A stretch of DNA of 64,000 nucleotides, taken from contig NC_083873.1 in assembly GCF_032452875.1 (NCBI RefSeq), positions 78,427,987 to 78,491,986 of the forward strand, written 5' to 3'. Shown here one piece after another: positions 24,880 through 35,685 of the stretch. The notes below the pieces were generated by a model that worked only from the letters and a program-made list of their open reading frames with translations, made no database searches and was not told the origin of the DNA. Positions within the stretch are counted from its first letter, which is position 1. Each line of letters starts with the position of its first letter. The position numbers and the translations under genes are program-made. The DNA is from Bos javanicus (taxonomy: Eukaryota; Chordata; Mammalia; Artiodactyla; Bovidae).

Positions 24880-24966
24880 ACATTTTTTTTATAAATATAT
24901 ATTTAACTGAAATATAGTTGATTAACAGTTTGTTAGTGTCAGATTTTTGGCCCAGTGATTCAGTTA
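24880..24966 (-). mobile_element. Old L1 3' end, left part
   Basis: AACTGAAATATAGTTGATTA and CAGTGATTCAGTTA follow the L1 3'-UTR order on the minus strand. It probably resumes at 26029 after a SINE and a BovB insertion. Confidence 0.6.
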
Positions 24967-25163
24967 GAGTGTAAAGAATATGCCTACAATGCCGGAGATC
25001 CAGGTTCAATCCCTGGGTGGGGAGATCCTCTGGAGAAGGGAATGGCTACCCACTCAGTATTCTTGCCTGGAGAATTCCATGGATAAAAGATCCTAGTGAG
25101 TTATAGTCCATAGGGTCACAAAGAGTGAGACAGGACTGAGCAGCTAACATAACACTTTCATAT
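24967..25163 (+). mobile_element. Bov-tA SINE inside L1
   Basis: A plus-strand copy starting in the tRNA head (GTAAAGAATATGCCTACAAT) with B box GGTTCAATCCCTGGG, ending TGAGCAGCTAAC. It interrupts the L1. Confidence 0.88.
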
Positions 25164-25176
25164 ATATTGTTCTTGT

Positions 25177-26028
25177 TCAGTTGCCCAGTCCTGTCTGACT
25201 TTTTGTGACCCCATGGACTGCAGCACACCAGGGCTCCCTGTGCCTCACTATCTTCTGAAGTTTGCCCAAGTTCATGTCCATTGCACTAGTTATGCCATCC
25301 AGCCATCTCCTTTGATGCCCTCTTCTCCTTCTGCCCTCAATCTTTCCTAGCTCCAGGGACTTTTCCAATGAATCATCTATTCGCATTAGATGACCAAAAC
25401 ACTGGAGCTTCATCTTCAGCATCAGTCCTTTCAGTGAGTATTCAGGGTTGATCTCCCTTAAGATTGACTAATTTGATCTCCTTGCTGTCCAAGTGTCTCT
25501 CAGGAGTCTTCTCTAGCACCACAGTTTGAAGGTGTCAATTCTTTGTCATTCTTCTGTCTTTATGGTCCAGTTCTCACAACCATACATGACCACGGGGAAG
25601 ACCATAGTCTTTACAATATGGACCTTGGTCGGCAGAATAACGTCTTTGCTTTTCAACTTTGCTTTCACCCCCATTGTCTAGGTTTATCATAGCTTTCCTT
25701 CCAAGAAGCAATCATTTTCTGATTTCATGGCTGCAGTCAACATTTGCAGTGATTTTAGAGCCCCCAAAGAGGAAATCTGTCACTACTTTCTCCTTTTCCT
25801 CTTCTATTGGCCATGTAGTATGCCATGATCTTAGATTTTTTTAATATTCGAAGTCAGCTCTTTCACTCTCCTCCTTCACCCTCATCAAGAGGTTCTTTAT
25901 TTCTTCTTCACTTTCTGCCATTAGAGTGGTATAATCTGCATATCTGAGGTTGTAGATGTTTCTCCTGCCTATCTGGGTTCCAGCTTGTAACTCAACCAGC
26001 CTGGCATTTCTCATAATGCTAAGTTAAA
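25177..26028 (-). mobile_element. BovB LINE, older subfamily, inside L1
   Basis: Minus-strand BovB 3' half of the older type (CCATGGACTGCAGCA near the tail and no long CAGTT array). The active-site motif reads YADY near 25940 instead of YADD. Many frameshifts are present. It lies between two parts of an L1. Confidence 0.92.
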
Positions 26029-26390
26029 CAAACATAATTTTTCAGATTATTTTACATTATAGGCTATCACAAAATACTGGGCATAGTTCCCTACTTTATA
26101 TAGAGTATTGTGTATGTATTCATTCCAACCTCTTAATTTATCCCTCCACCTTTTTCCCTTTGGTAACCATAAGTTTGGTTTCTATGTCTATGGCTCTGTT
26201 TTGTGAATAAGTTCATTTGTTTTGTTTTTTAATTCCACATATAAGTGATATCATATGATATGTCTTTCTCTCTCTGGCTTGCTATTGCAGCAACATCAAT
26301 GGATTTAGAGATTATCAGGCTAAGTAAAATAAGCCAGATAAAGAAAGACAAATATCATATGATATCACTTATATATGGAATAAAACAAAG
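26029..26390 (-). mobile_element. Old L1 3' region, right part, ending in an inverted segment
   Basis: Minus-strand L1 3'-UTR sequence (ATAGTTCCCTACTTTATATA, then a CATAAGTTTGGTTTCTA segment) continues to 26280. From about 26286 the same family runs in plus orientation (GAGATTATCAGGCTAAGTAA) to 26390. Arms 26232-26280 and 26331-26381 are inverted copies of one L1 segment. Confidence 0.75.
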
Positions 26391-26444
26391 AAGGTACACT
26401 TCTACTTGCCTTTTAAATGTAGGTGTCCTCAACTACACTGAGAG

Positions 26445-26638
26445 CAGTGGTTCTCAAATGGAGCAATTGTACAATATCAGGACCCACTGTTCATTGTCAC
26501 CCCTAGGGGTTCACTACTAGCATCCAGTGAGTAGAAACTGAGGGTGCTGCTAAACACCCTACAATGCACAGGACTCTCCCCATAACAAAGACTTTCTAAA
26601 TGTCACTAAATGTTAATAGTGACAAACAGGACACCTTG
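26445..26638 (+). mobile_element. MER20-like hAT DNA transposon relic
   Basis: It begins with the hAT-Charlie end CAGTGGTTCTCAAA and contains CTAGCATCCAGTGAGTAG and TGCTAAACACCCTACAATGC, the conserved MER20 core. The right end is decayed (ACACCTTG). The flanking 8-mers actgagag and aattagaa agree at 5 of 8 positions. Confidence 0.8.
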
Positions 26639-27555
26639 AATTAGAAGAATGTAATGTTTGTGTGCTTAGGATCATTTTTGACTAATACAAAGCGGTAAAA
26701 AAGGCAAGCATTTGTGTGTGAAGTGACTTACAAATGTTTATTTTTTTACCTTTATTAATAGAGCCATAACTACAAATATTTAGCCATTATGGAGCATATT
26801 TGAGGACAAGAACTGCTTCTCATTCATTTTCATATCTACAAAACTTAGGATATTAAGTAGTTTGTTTTATTCAATTTTTAAAATAGCCTGAGAACATGGA
26901 CATTGGAGTTAATCTACCTAAATGGTCACTATGCCATTAAGTGACTTAATCTGAAGGTAAATAATAAAAAGCACTAGTATCAACTTCATATTTTGAAACT
27001 TTCAATAGTGGACAATAAATTTACTGTAAGATGCAGGCTAAAAAAATTTAAAAAGCGACAAATCATATCTTATCTTCCAGACTTACAAGCTCTGATCTTT
27101 GGCTTCCTGTTCCATGCTCAAGAAGAAGAATAAGGTAGGAAGAGTCCTTAGTAACAAGCTGCTTTCAAGTATACTTCAACCTTGGTTTTATGCTGTTTAG
27201 AAAGAGAAAAGGATATATTCTTGTGAACTTTGTGTTCAATGATGGATACATTGTGATTAGATTATGACTGACCTAAATTCAGTAATGCTGTTTATCAGGC
27301 TCTAAGGTAAGAGAACAGAGCTCTTTTAATTGAAATGGATTTTATTTCAATTTCATAATGCCTAATATAGAATGAGAGGGATGAGAACAATAAGAAGAAA
27401 TTCCATTTCTCATTATCTCAGTGATTACCAACTGGTAATGTTATATTTTACTAAATTAGATGTTTTATTAAATAGATAAAAGAGAAACCAAATAAAAATA
27501 ACACAAAAATTATAGAATTATATACAGTGCTTATTATTTCTGTAAAATGTGTTGA
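26639..27555. other. Low-copy DNA
   Basis: No gene recognised. A weak MIR-like stretch near 26900-26980 is not called. Confidence 0.5.
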
Positions 27556-27578
27556 TTTGGTTTCATATATTTTTTTAA

Positions 27579-27670
27579 CCATTTATCATTTCTTTATTAC
27601 TATTATTTTTTTTTACTTTACAATATTGTATGCGAGAGAGCAAAAGAGACACAGATGTATAGAACAGTCT
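27579..27670 (-). mobile_element. Miniature bovine L1 insertion with twin-priming inversion
   Basis: A T-rich tract is followed by the reverse complement of the bovine L1 terminus (TTTACAATATTGTA, 27617-27630). It joins directly to a plus-oriented upstream L1 piece (TGCGAGAGAGCAAAAGAGAC onward, 27631-27670) that in the 40.6-kb L1 lies about 280 bp before the terminus. Direct repeats starting TTTGGTTTCATATAT at 27556-27578 and 27671-27692 flank it as a TSD. Confidence 0.75.
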
Positions 27671-27692
27671 TTTGGTTTCATATATTTTTTAA

Positions 27693-28160
27693 AAAAAGAT
27701 TTAATGCGTGGAACATGCTGAAATCTAAAAGGCCTTATCTCATGCTTAGCTAATTATTTTGACAGGGGTCTAACTGATGTGCACTTTTCCATGCAAATGA
27801 GTTTGTGGCAAACAGGATGACTGCCATCTCCATAAAAATTCCATAACTAATTCTTATCTCCACAGAGAGATTAAGCAGTGAAAGTTAGCAATTAGAATTC
27901 AGTGACAATGTTTTTCTCTGCAATTGATTAGTGTACGCAATGTTCATCTAGTAGAAGGACTCTAAACAGTTCCACCAATTATTTCCCTTTTAGAACCTCA
28001 TACTAATCTGCCATCTATGTATATGTAAGCCTGTTATATTTTTTTCTTCCATCCCTCTGAAGCATCTAGTCTTTTTGACACACACTCCTCCTGGTAAATT
28101 TTCCAATTTGATTCTCTCTTCCTTATGATCCTTTTTCCTTTTCTTTCTTCATTAACTTTT
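27693..28160. other. Repeat-free block, possible conserved noncoding DNA
   Basis: No exon or repeat is seen. A POU octamer ATGCAAAT (27791-27798) and several TAAT-type cores (GCTAATTATT near 27749, CAATTGATTAG near 27922) occur together. Enhancer function is a guess from composition. Confidence 0.3.
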
Positions 28161-28288
28161 TATGCTTAGTCACTCAGTTGTGCCTGACCCTCTGTGACCC
28201 CATAAACATTAGCCCACCAGGCTTCTCTGTCCATGGGATTCTCCAGGCAAGAATACTGGAGTGGGTTGCCATTTCCTTCTTCACACTT
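28161..28288 (-). mobile_element. Bov-tA/BOV-A SINE fragment
   Basis: A single minus-strand body from TAGTCACTCAGTTGTG to GTTGCCATTTCCTTC, without a tRNA head. Confidence 0.88.
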
Positions 28289-28450
28289 GGTTTTTAGTTG
28301 TTCTTATGTATCCTTGGCTGATAGTGTTGCCAGAGTCTTAGCCCTGGTTCTCAATATATTAATATATCAGAGATACTATCATTCCCCAAGCTGTCATTTC
28401 TTAAAATCTTGATACATCATTCAATTTTCCTTTTTCATGTATTCACAATG

Positions 28451-28648
28451 TTAGTAGTCAGCTGTGTTCCACTTTTTGTGACCCCATAAACTGTAGCCTG
28501 CCAAGCTCCTCTGTCCATGGATTCTCCAGGCAAAAATACTGGAGTGGATAGCCATGCCCTCCTCCAGGGGATCATCCTAACCCAGGGATTTAACCCAGTT
28601 CTATTGCATTGCAGGCGGGTTCTTTACTGTCTGAACCACCAGAGAATG
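28451..28648 (-). mobile_element. Bov-tA SINE
   Basis: Minus-strand copy. The body runs from GTAGTCAGCTGTG to the decayed head (TGTCTGAACCACCAGAGAA). Confidence 0.9.
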
Positions 28649-29220
28649 GTTGTTTACTTTTAGTTTTGTTTCCTTCCTTTTTAAATCCTTCTGCAGCTAC
28701 TCTGTTATATATACTCATGAACTTGTGCCAAAGATTCTGAATTTTTGTTTTCCTTATGTCTATGCCTTCATTTTGAATATATTTTATTCAGTACCTCAAA
28801 CAAATTTTTCAGAAACATGACTTCTTTCATCATATTACCTCTTAGTTCAAAATCATCAGTTGACCCCATTTTTCACTGAATCAAATCCTTCCTATTTGAA
28901 GAATTTCATATTACCCATAAGCCTCCTAATTCGTCTCTCTTATTTGATTTTTGATGGTCCTCAACACATTTTTCAAAATTTTCTTACTAAATTTGTCACT
29001 TTTCACTTTATTCAGGCTTTCCTAGGCTTGGAATAGCCTTCTTTGTTCATTTAATATAATTAATTATAATCTTTCAGAGGCCATCTCAGGTCACACTTTA
29101 TATTCAAGTCCTATGATATATTCCCCCTAGGAACATAGAGGATCAGTTATTTATATGATATCTTTCAGATAGTATGATGTAAACTTTTAGGTTTCTTGCT
29201 TTGCTATATTGATAACTTTT
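28649..29220. other. Low-copy DNA, possible L2 relic
   Basis: From about 28990 to 29120, phrases such as GGCTTGGAATAGCCTTCTTT and GAGGCCATCTCAGGTCACAC resemble an L2-type 3' region. The match is weak. No gene. Confidence 0.35.
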
Positions 29221-29225
29221 GAATA

Positions 29226-29262
29226 CACACACACACACATACATACATACATACATGCATAT
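29226..29262. repeat. CA/CATA microsatellite
   Basis: A CA array followed by four CATA units and CATGCATA; the array abuts the head of the next SINE. Confidence 0.9.
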
Positions 29263-29266
29263 ACAT

Positions 29267-29488
29267 CTGCTTCCCAGGTGGCTCAGTGTCAAAGAATCTG
29301 CCTTCCAATGCAGAGGACATAGGAGATGTGGGTTTGATCCCCTTGTCGGCAAGGTCCCCTGAAGAAGAAAATGGCAACCCACTCCAGTATTCTTGTTTGG
29401 AGACTCCCCATGGACAGAGGAGCCTGTCAGGCTACAGTCCATGGAATCACAAAGAGTCAGACATGACTGAGTGTCTAAGCACAGCACG
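29267..29488 (+). mobile_element. Bov-tA SINE, full length
   Basis: Plus-strand copy with head CTTCCCAGGTGGCTCAGTG, B-box-like GGGTTTGATCCCC and the normal body order, ending GTGTCTAAGCACAGCA. Confidence 0.92.
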
Positions 29489-29599
29489 TAGCATCTCTCT
29501 TACACAGCTAGTTCCTACTCTGTGAATGAGTAGGAGGAAAATGAAAGAGAACCCTGGATCTACCCTTTAGGGCAGAATAGGCTCTACAAAGACCACAGT

Positions 29600-29730
29600 A
29601 GCAGCAAGTCCCAACCTTGTTTTTCACTTACTTGCTGTAGGACCTTTGAATGAATCATTTAAAATCTCTTCGTTTTTCGTATGCAAAATAATGATTCATC
29701 TGCCTTCTAAGCTCAGATTATTTCCGTGTT
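29600..29730 (+). mobile_element. MIR relic
   Basis: TTTTTCACTTACTTGCTGTA, GGACCTTTGAATGAATCATT and ATGCAAAATAATGATTCATC follow the MIR order of splice-like and core boxes. Confidence 0.55.
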
Positions 29731-29791
29731 GTAAAAATATATTTCATGTGTAAACATTTTGGTGACTGTTAAATACCAACAAATAAGTATA

Positions 29792-30906
29792 ATTCAGTTC
29801 AGTTCAGTCACTCAGTCATGTCCGACTCTTTGCGACCCCATGAATCACAGCACGCCAGGCCTCCCTGTCCATCACCGCCTCCCAGAGTTCACTCAAACTC
29901 ACATCCATCGAGTCGGTGATGCCATCCATCCATCTCATCTTCTGTCATCCCCTTTTCCTCCTGCCCCCAATCCCTCCCAGCATCAGTCTTTTCCAAAGAG
30001 CCAACTATTTGCATGAGGTAGCCACAGTACTGGAGTTTCAGCTTTAGCATCATTCTTTCCAAAGAACACCCAGGGCTGATCTTTAGAATGGACTGGTTGG
30101 ATCTCCTTGCAGTCCAAGGGATTCTCAAGAGTCTTCTCCAACACCACAGTTCAAAAGCATCAATTCTTCGGCACTCAGCCTTCTTCACAGTCCAACTCTC
30201 ACATCCATACATGACCACAGGAAAAACCATAGCCTTGACTAGACGGACCTTTGTTGGCAAAGTAATGTCTCTGTTTTTGAATATGCTATCTAGGTTGGTC
30301 ATAACTTTTCTTCCAAGGAGTAAGCATCTTTTAATTTCATGGCTGCAGTCACCATCTGCAGTGATTTTGGAGCCCTCAAAAATAAAGTCTGATACTGTTT
30401 CCACTGTTTCCCCATCTATTTCCCATGAAGTGATGGGACCGGATGCCATGATCTTCATTTTCTGAATGTTGAACTTTAAGCCAACTTTCTCACTCTCCTC
30501 TTTCACTTTCATCAAGAGGCTTTTTAGTTCCTCTTCACTTTCTGCCATAAGGGTTGTCATATGCATATTTGAGGTTATTGATATTTTTCCCAGCAATCTT
30601 GATTCCAGCTTGTGCTTCTTCCAGCCGAGCGTTTCTCATGATGTACTCTGCATAGAAGTGAAATAAGCATGGTGACAATATACAGCCTTGATGTACTCCT
30701 TTTCCTATTTGGAACCAGTCTGTTGTTCCATGTCCAGTTCTAACTGTTGCTTCCTGACCTGCATATAGGTTTCTCAAGAGGCAGGTGGTCTGATATTCCC
30801 ATCTCTTTTAGAATTTTCCACAGTTTATTGTGATCCACACAGTCAAAGACTTTGACATAGTCAATAACGCAGATATAGATGTTTTTCAGGAACTCTCTTG
30901 CTTTTT
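29792..30906 (-). mobile_element. BovB LINE, 5'-truncated
   Basis: Minus-strand 1.1-kb copy from the CAGTT tail to the EFQKNIY-equivalent region. Its active-site motif reads YAYD (near 30565) and a frameshift follows. The RT C-terminal 235-residue frame (29889-30596) is otherwise open. Confidence 0.94.
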
Positions 30907-30941
30907 TGTTACTATTTTTCTCATGCAGTACACGAAAAGGC

Positions 30942-31173
30942 TTATGCGAAGAGTTGACCCGTTGGAAAAGATCCTGATGCTGTGAGGGGTTGGGGGCAGG
31001 AGGAGAAGGGGATGGCAGAGGATGAGATGGCTGGATGGCATCACCGACTTGATGAACATGAGTTTGGGTGAACTCCAAGAGTTGATGATGGACAGGGAGG
31101 CCTGGCATGGTGCAATTCATGGGGTCACAAAGAGTTGGACACGACTGAGCAACTGAACTGAACTGAGCTGAAC
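30942..31173 (+). mobile_element. BovB LINE, extreme 3' end
   Basis: Plus-strand 3' end beginning at the LMRRVDPLEKI-equivalent segment, with an AACTG-type tail. The 8-mer GAAAAGGC at 30934-30941 and 31176-31183 is the TSD, which is supported by the empty copy at 31423-31496. Confidence 0.93.
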
Positions 31174-31210
31174 ATGAAAAGGCCCAAATTGTCAACCCCG
31201 CCACTGCAAA

Positions 31211-31421
31211 GAAAGAAAGTGAAGTTGCTCAGTTGTGTCAGACTCTTTGCAACCCAGTAGACTGTAGCCCACCAGGGTCTTCTATCCATGGGATTCTCCG
31301 GGCAAGAATACTGGAGTGGGGTGCCATTTCCTTCTCCAGGGGATCTTCCGGACCAAGGGGTTGAACCCAGGTCTCCCGCATTGCAGGCAGACGCTTTAAC
31401 CTCTGAGCCACCAGGGCAGGC
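31211..31421 (-). mobile_element. Bov-tA SINE between duplicated flanks
   Basis: Minus-strand full-length copy, from GAAGTTGCTCAGTTGTGTC to the head TGAGCCACCAGGGCAGG. It sits exactly at the junction of the 74-bp duplicated segment. Confidence 0.92.
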
Positions 31422-31496
31422 TAACAAATAAGTATGATTACTATTACTATTTTTCCCATGCAGTATGCAAAAAGGCCCAAATTGTCAACCCTGCCA

Positions 31497-32931
31497 TTTG
31501 CATGTCAGGATTAAAAAAGCATAGAAATACTTCATTCCTATTTATCATAACTACCACAGGAGCACTTAGAAAGATACTTCAAAGTCAGACTTTCTAGTAG
31601 CTAGATGGATTACCATAGTATCTCAAACAGTATTAGGCAAATTCTGAACTATGCTGGGTTATGTTACACATGAGGAAACAGATTAACTGACCAATGTATT
31701 TTAAGTTAAAATTCTCACTGGAACCATAATTTGAACTAAAGCTAGGTACATAGAAAAAAACAAGACAAAACCCAAAATACACATAGCATAATATTGTTTT
31801 TCCTTATTAAAAAATTGAAAAGTAGGAATGAATGCTAGTTCTGGTGTAATAATTACATGCACCAGATATTTTAAAGTATGCACAAAGTAACATATGGCTT
31901 AGCTGTTCAGCTACAGTGAAAATGTGGATTTTTAAGAATAAAAATTAGCTTGAAAAGCAGCAGGCAACAGTAATCTCGAATCCCCTGTATACCCGTAAAG
32001 TGGAGAAACCATCTGCACTGTGTGCAAGCTGATGACCTTGGATTAATTCAAGCAATGTCATTACCCAATTAGTTGAGGAAGGAAAGATACTTGGGAATTA
32101 CAATTACAGACCCATCAAAATTATGCAGTGCTTTTATTCTCAATATTTATTAAATCACATCTGTCTGCTAATCATTATATGATGATTCTTTTTTCACATA
32201 AAGGAGACTCAGTTGATCGGTAAAACAGTAAGCCAGTCCTGAATAGGCTAATTATGCTACTTGAGCATACTTCAAGTATGTCTGTTCTGAAAAAATATTA
32301 ATAGCTCCTTTTTAATCTCTTGACTCCTTAGATGGTAATAGCTCTATTTGAATAATCTCCTCAATTATAATGAACTATTTCTAACCAAAGTATAAATATA
32401 AATATGCATGCCAAATTATGTAGTATTTTCATGGTTTTTTTATTCTACTTGTTCTTCTTTTATAGTGACCCTGCTGTGCCTCTAGGGGTCATGCTAAAGA
32501 AACTAATAGTTCTTGGACATTTTAATTTTTGTCTGTTGTTATTTTATTTAAATGGAAAGCTTAAGTTTCACAGTGGACTTAAACAGAAATTTTCTAAGTA
32601 ACTATCATTTCTCATCATTTAATTTGGGAAGGTTAATGACAAGAATTTAATATGCACAGAAAACCTTACATGTAGAAGAAAATGTATAGTTATGACATTT
32701 ATGTATACAATATAGGTAAATGTGATACAATTATACACAAAAATCCAAAGTAATGTTAATTAGACTGATTTGAAAGACAACGCTAAAATTGAAAAAAAAA
32801 AACATGTTATTTTAATAATATACAAGAAAAGCTTCATGACAGTTGTCATTAGGCTTTTTTATGATTTTTATAGGAACATTTTCTCTTCATGTGGTACTGT
32901 TGTTAAAAGAGATGAATAATGGCACTCATTT
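31497..32931. other. Low-copy DNA with a possible conserved noncoding element
   Basis: No exon or young repeat. At about 31,940-32,180, CpG-containing phrases (TAATCTCGAATCCCCTG, ATACCCGTAAAG) and TAATTA-type cores survive in an AT-rich context. Open frames at 31701-31883 and 32404-32601 show only hydrophobic, low-complexity sequence. Confidence 0.4.
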
Positions 32932-33060
32932 ATGGCATCACTGACTCAATAGACATGAGTTTGAGCAAGCTCCAGGAGACAGTAAAGGACAGGGAAGCTT
33001 GGCATGCTGCAGCCCATGGGGCTGCAAAAGGTCATACAATGTTAAGCTGAACAACAACAC
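32932..33060 (+). mobile_element. BovB LINE, old 3' end
   Basis: Diverged last 130 bp (TGGCATCACTGACTCAATAG to ATGCTGCAGCCCATGGGG), with a decayed tail. Confidence 0.8.
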
Positions 33061-33426
33061 AATACTTGTCTCTATAATTACCTTTAGTGGAAAAGAAAGA
33101 GTGGTTTTAAAAAACAAGTATTCATTGATTTATTCATACAAAAATTATTAATGATTGCCCGTGTCATTTCAGTCACACATCTACAAATTGTAGATACAGC
33201 TAAGAAAGAAACAAAGGAGAGCCAAGAAAGACTGGTATTCCAGAGGAAAAGTCAAGAAATATTTTATGGTGGAACTTAGCACAGAGGAGGTTACTGGTGA
33301 CTTTGATAACAAAGATGTTAAGGGAATACGGGTGACAGATGACCTGGGAGAGTTCAGGAATTGAGGATCAGGAATTAGAAACTAAGTATTGACAACTCCT
33401 TTGAAGATTTCATTGTGAGGAGAGTG
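33061..33426. other. Low-copy DNA
   Basis: No gene seen. The start resembles an old L2-type TTCATTGATTTATTCAT phrase, too weak to call. Confidence 0.45.
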
Positions 33427-33757
33427 TCTTGGTCTGTTTTAGCTGCTTTAACAAAGAATCATGATGAGCAACAGAAATCTATGTCTCACAGTCTTGGAGG
33501 CTGGAAGTCTGAGATCAGGGTGCTAATGTGGCTAAATTCTGCTGAGAGTTCTTTTCTTTGTTTCAGACTACTGAATTTTTGTTGTATCACGTGACAATAA
33601 GACACAACAGAGCTTTCTGGTCTCTTTTTATAAGGACACTAATGCCATCATAAAGACCTCATGACTTACTCACCCAAAAGACCCACTTCTGAATACCATC
33701 ATATGGAGATTAGATTTTAACATAAGAATCTTGGGAGTACCCATTCAGTCCTAACAG
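33427..33757 (-). mobile_element. MaLR-type LTR relic (tentative)
   Basis: It reads TGTCTTGGTCTGTTTTAGCT, ACAGTCTTGGAGGCTGGAAG and GGAGATTAGATTTTAACATA in the order of a reverse-complemented MLT1-like LTR. Ends are decayed. Confidence 0.55.
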
Positions 33758-33827
33758 TGAGATAGGAAAGGACAGTATCAGCAGAAGGATATAAGATAAA
33801 GGAGAGTTGTTTGGTTGGTTTTAATAT

Positions 33828-34341
33828 CAGATCAGATCAGATCAGATCAGTCGCTCAGTCATGTCCGACTCTTTGCGACCCCATGAATCGCAGCACGCCA
33901 GGCCTCCCTGTCCATCACCAACTCCCAGAGTTCACTGAGACTCACGTCCATCGAGTCAGTGATGCCATCCAGCCATCTCATCCTCTGTCGTCCCCTTTTC
34001 CTCCTGCCCCCAATCCCTCCCAGCATCAGAGTCTTTCCCAATGAGTCAACTTTTCCCATGAGGTGGCCAAAGTACTGGAGTTTCAGCTTTAGCATCATTC
34101 CTTCCAAAGAAATCCCAGGGCTGATCTCCTTCAGAATGGACTGGTTGGATCTCCTTGCAGTCCAAGGGACTCTCAAGAGTCTTCTCCAACACAACAGTTC
34201 AAAAGCATCATTTCTTCGGCACTTAGCCTTCTTCACAGTCCAACTCTCACATCCATACATGACCACAGGAAAAACCATAGCCTTGACTAGATGAACCTTT
34301 GTTGGCAAAGTAATGTCTCTGCTTTAGAACATGCTATCTAG
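33828..34341 (-). mobile_element. BovB LINE, 5'-truncated, perfect 11-bp TSD, variant tail
   Basis: Minus-strand 0.5-kb copy. GGTTTTAATAT lies at 33817-33827 and 34342-34352. The tail is a CAGAT array instead of the usual CAGTT array. The reading RNDAFELLCW ... GKVDSLGKTL is open for 149 residues at 33859-34308. Confidence 0.95.
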
Positions 34342-34352
34342 GGTTTTAATAT

Positions 34353-35673
34353 GGGAGCTGTTAAAGCATGATTTATCTTTAAGCTATGATTCAGATGTGA
34401 GGGCAAAGGCAATGATACAATAGATAGTCCATAACTGTAGGAGCAATGTCTTTGAGTTTGTTTTTAGGATCCAAATCATACATGAGGGTGACTGCTGATT
34501 TCATCTGGAGTATAGATAGAGTATGTGGGCACTAATGGAAGTTCATTCACTGATTTGGTGTTTGAGGAGGAAGATCTCTGATTGTATCTTTTTTTTTTTT
34601 TTTTAATAATGGCATCATCTGAGAATGAATGAAGCTAATGAACGAATAAGTGACTGAATAAATACTAAATTAGGGATGAGTGTCAAAAATGCACTAAATT
34701 TTAAAAAATACTGACTAAACTTCTATAAGATGAAATATGTATAAAGTACTGATAAACACAAAGCAACAATATTATTGATTGAATTAAAACATAAGACTTC
34801 CGTAAACATAAAAGACTTCCTGTATGTAGAATTCAATTGGAAGTTCAAATGACTAGTTTATTAGTCTGTGATAAGCAATGATAATCACAATGTTCACAGT
34901 GCTGATTGACTCTGACATATTGCAAGATTCTCAAGAGCTTTCTAAGTCAATAAGGAGAATTCTGTATAATTTAACTGTTGTTCATTGTATTTTATTATAT
35001 TTTAAAATTTGTTAAATCCAGAATTACAAATTCTCTGCAGTTCAAGGCTGCAGAAATTTCCCTCTGGGAAATTTAGTATTCAGAAATAAAGCTTGATCAC
35101 TCCTGTTAATTTTTAGTTGTCTCCCAGGAGATGGTGAATCTCAAAAAAGGCAAGGACTTCAGTTTTAAACTTCTGAATCACTTAATTTACATTTTAATAA
35201 TGAATTACATTAAAAATGTTACCATTTGAAAGAAAACTTTTTGTTGATTAAAAAATTAGAAATAAGAAACAAAAGAAGAAAAAATACTCTGAGCACTGAC
35301 AGAAAGACAATTTTGCTGACATTTGTATGATAATAATGTTGGAATATAGTGTCTATGTATGGCTTATCTTACACCTATGATTAATTTCTATTCAAATGAC
35401 ATAGTTGGTAGAACTTTGTAATTCTTGGAAAGACCTACATATTAATAGTCACTGAGAAGTTTATCTCTGCTATTTTAACTTTTCTGCTCCTAACAAAGAC
35501 CCTTTTGACAGTGGTCTTACTGTCAAGGCAGAATGAGCTAGCATATAGCAGGTAGTAATTTCCAGTAAAATGAACATTAACAAAGGAAAAAATAGAAAAA
35601 CATAACCAAAATTTAGTAACATATGATTTTATAAGTGAGGCTATAATACTTATGTTACATAGAATGATTTTAA
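34353..35673. other. Low-copy DNA
   Basis: No gene recognised. A run of about 16 T lies at 34589-34604. Confidence 0.55.
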
Positions 35674-35685
35674 TTAGAATATGGT

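Larger units (their letters stand above)
29778..31496. repeat. Duplicated 74-bp host segment, one copy split by BovB
   Basis: The intact copy is 31423-31496 (AACAAATAAGTATGATTACT ... GTCAACCCTGCCA). The other copy is in three pieces: 29778-29791, about 30907-30941 and about 31174-31203. Two BovB insertions separate the pieces. The copies differ at a few positions. A Bov-tA SINE lies between the two copies. Confidence 0.8.
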
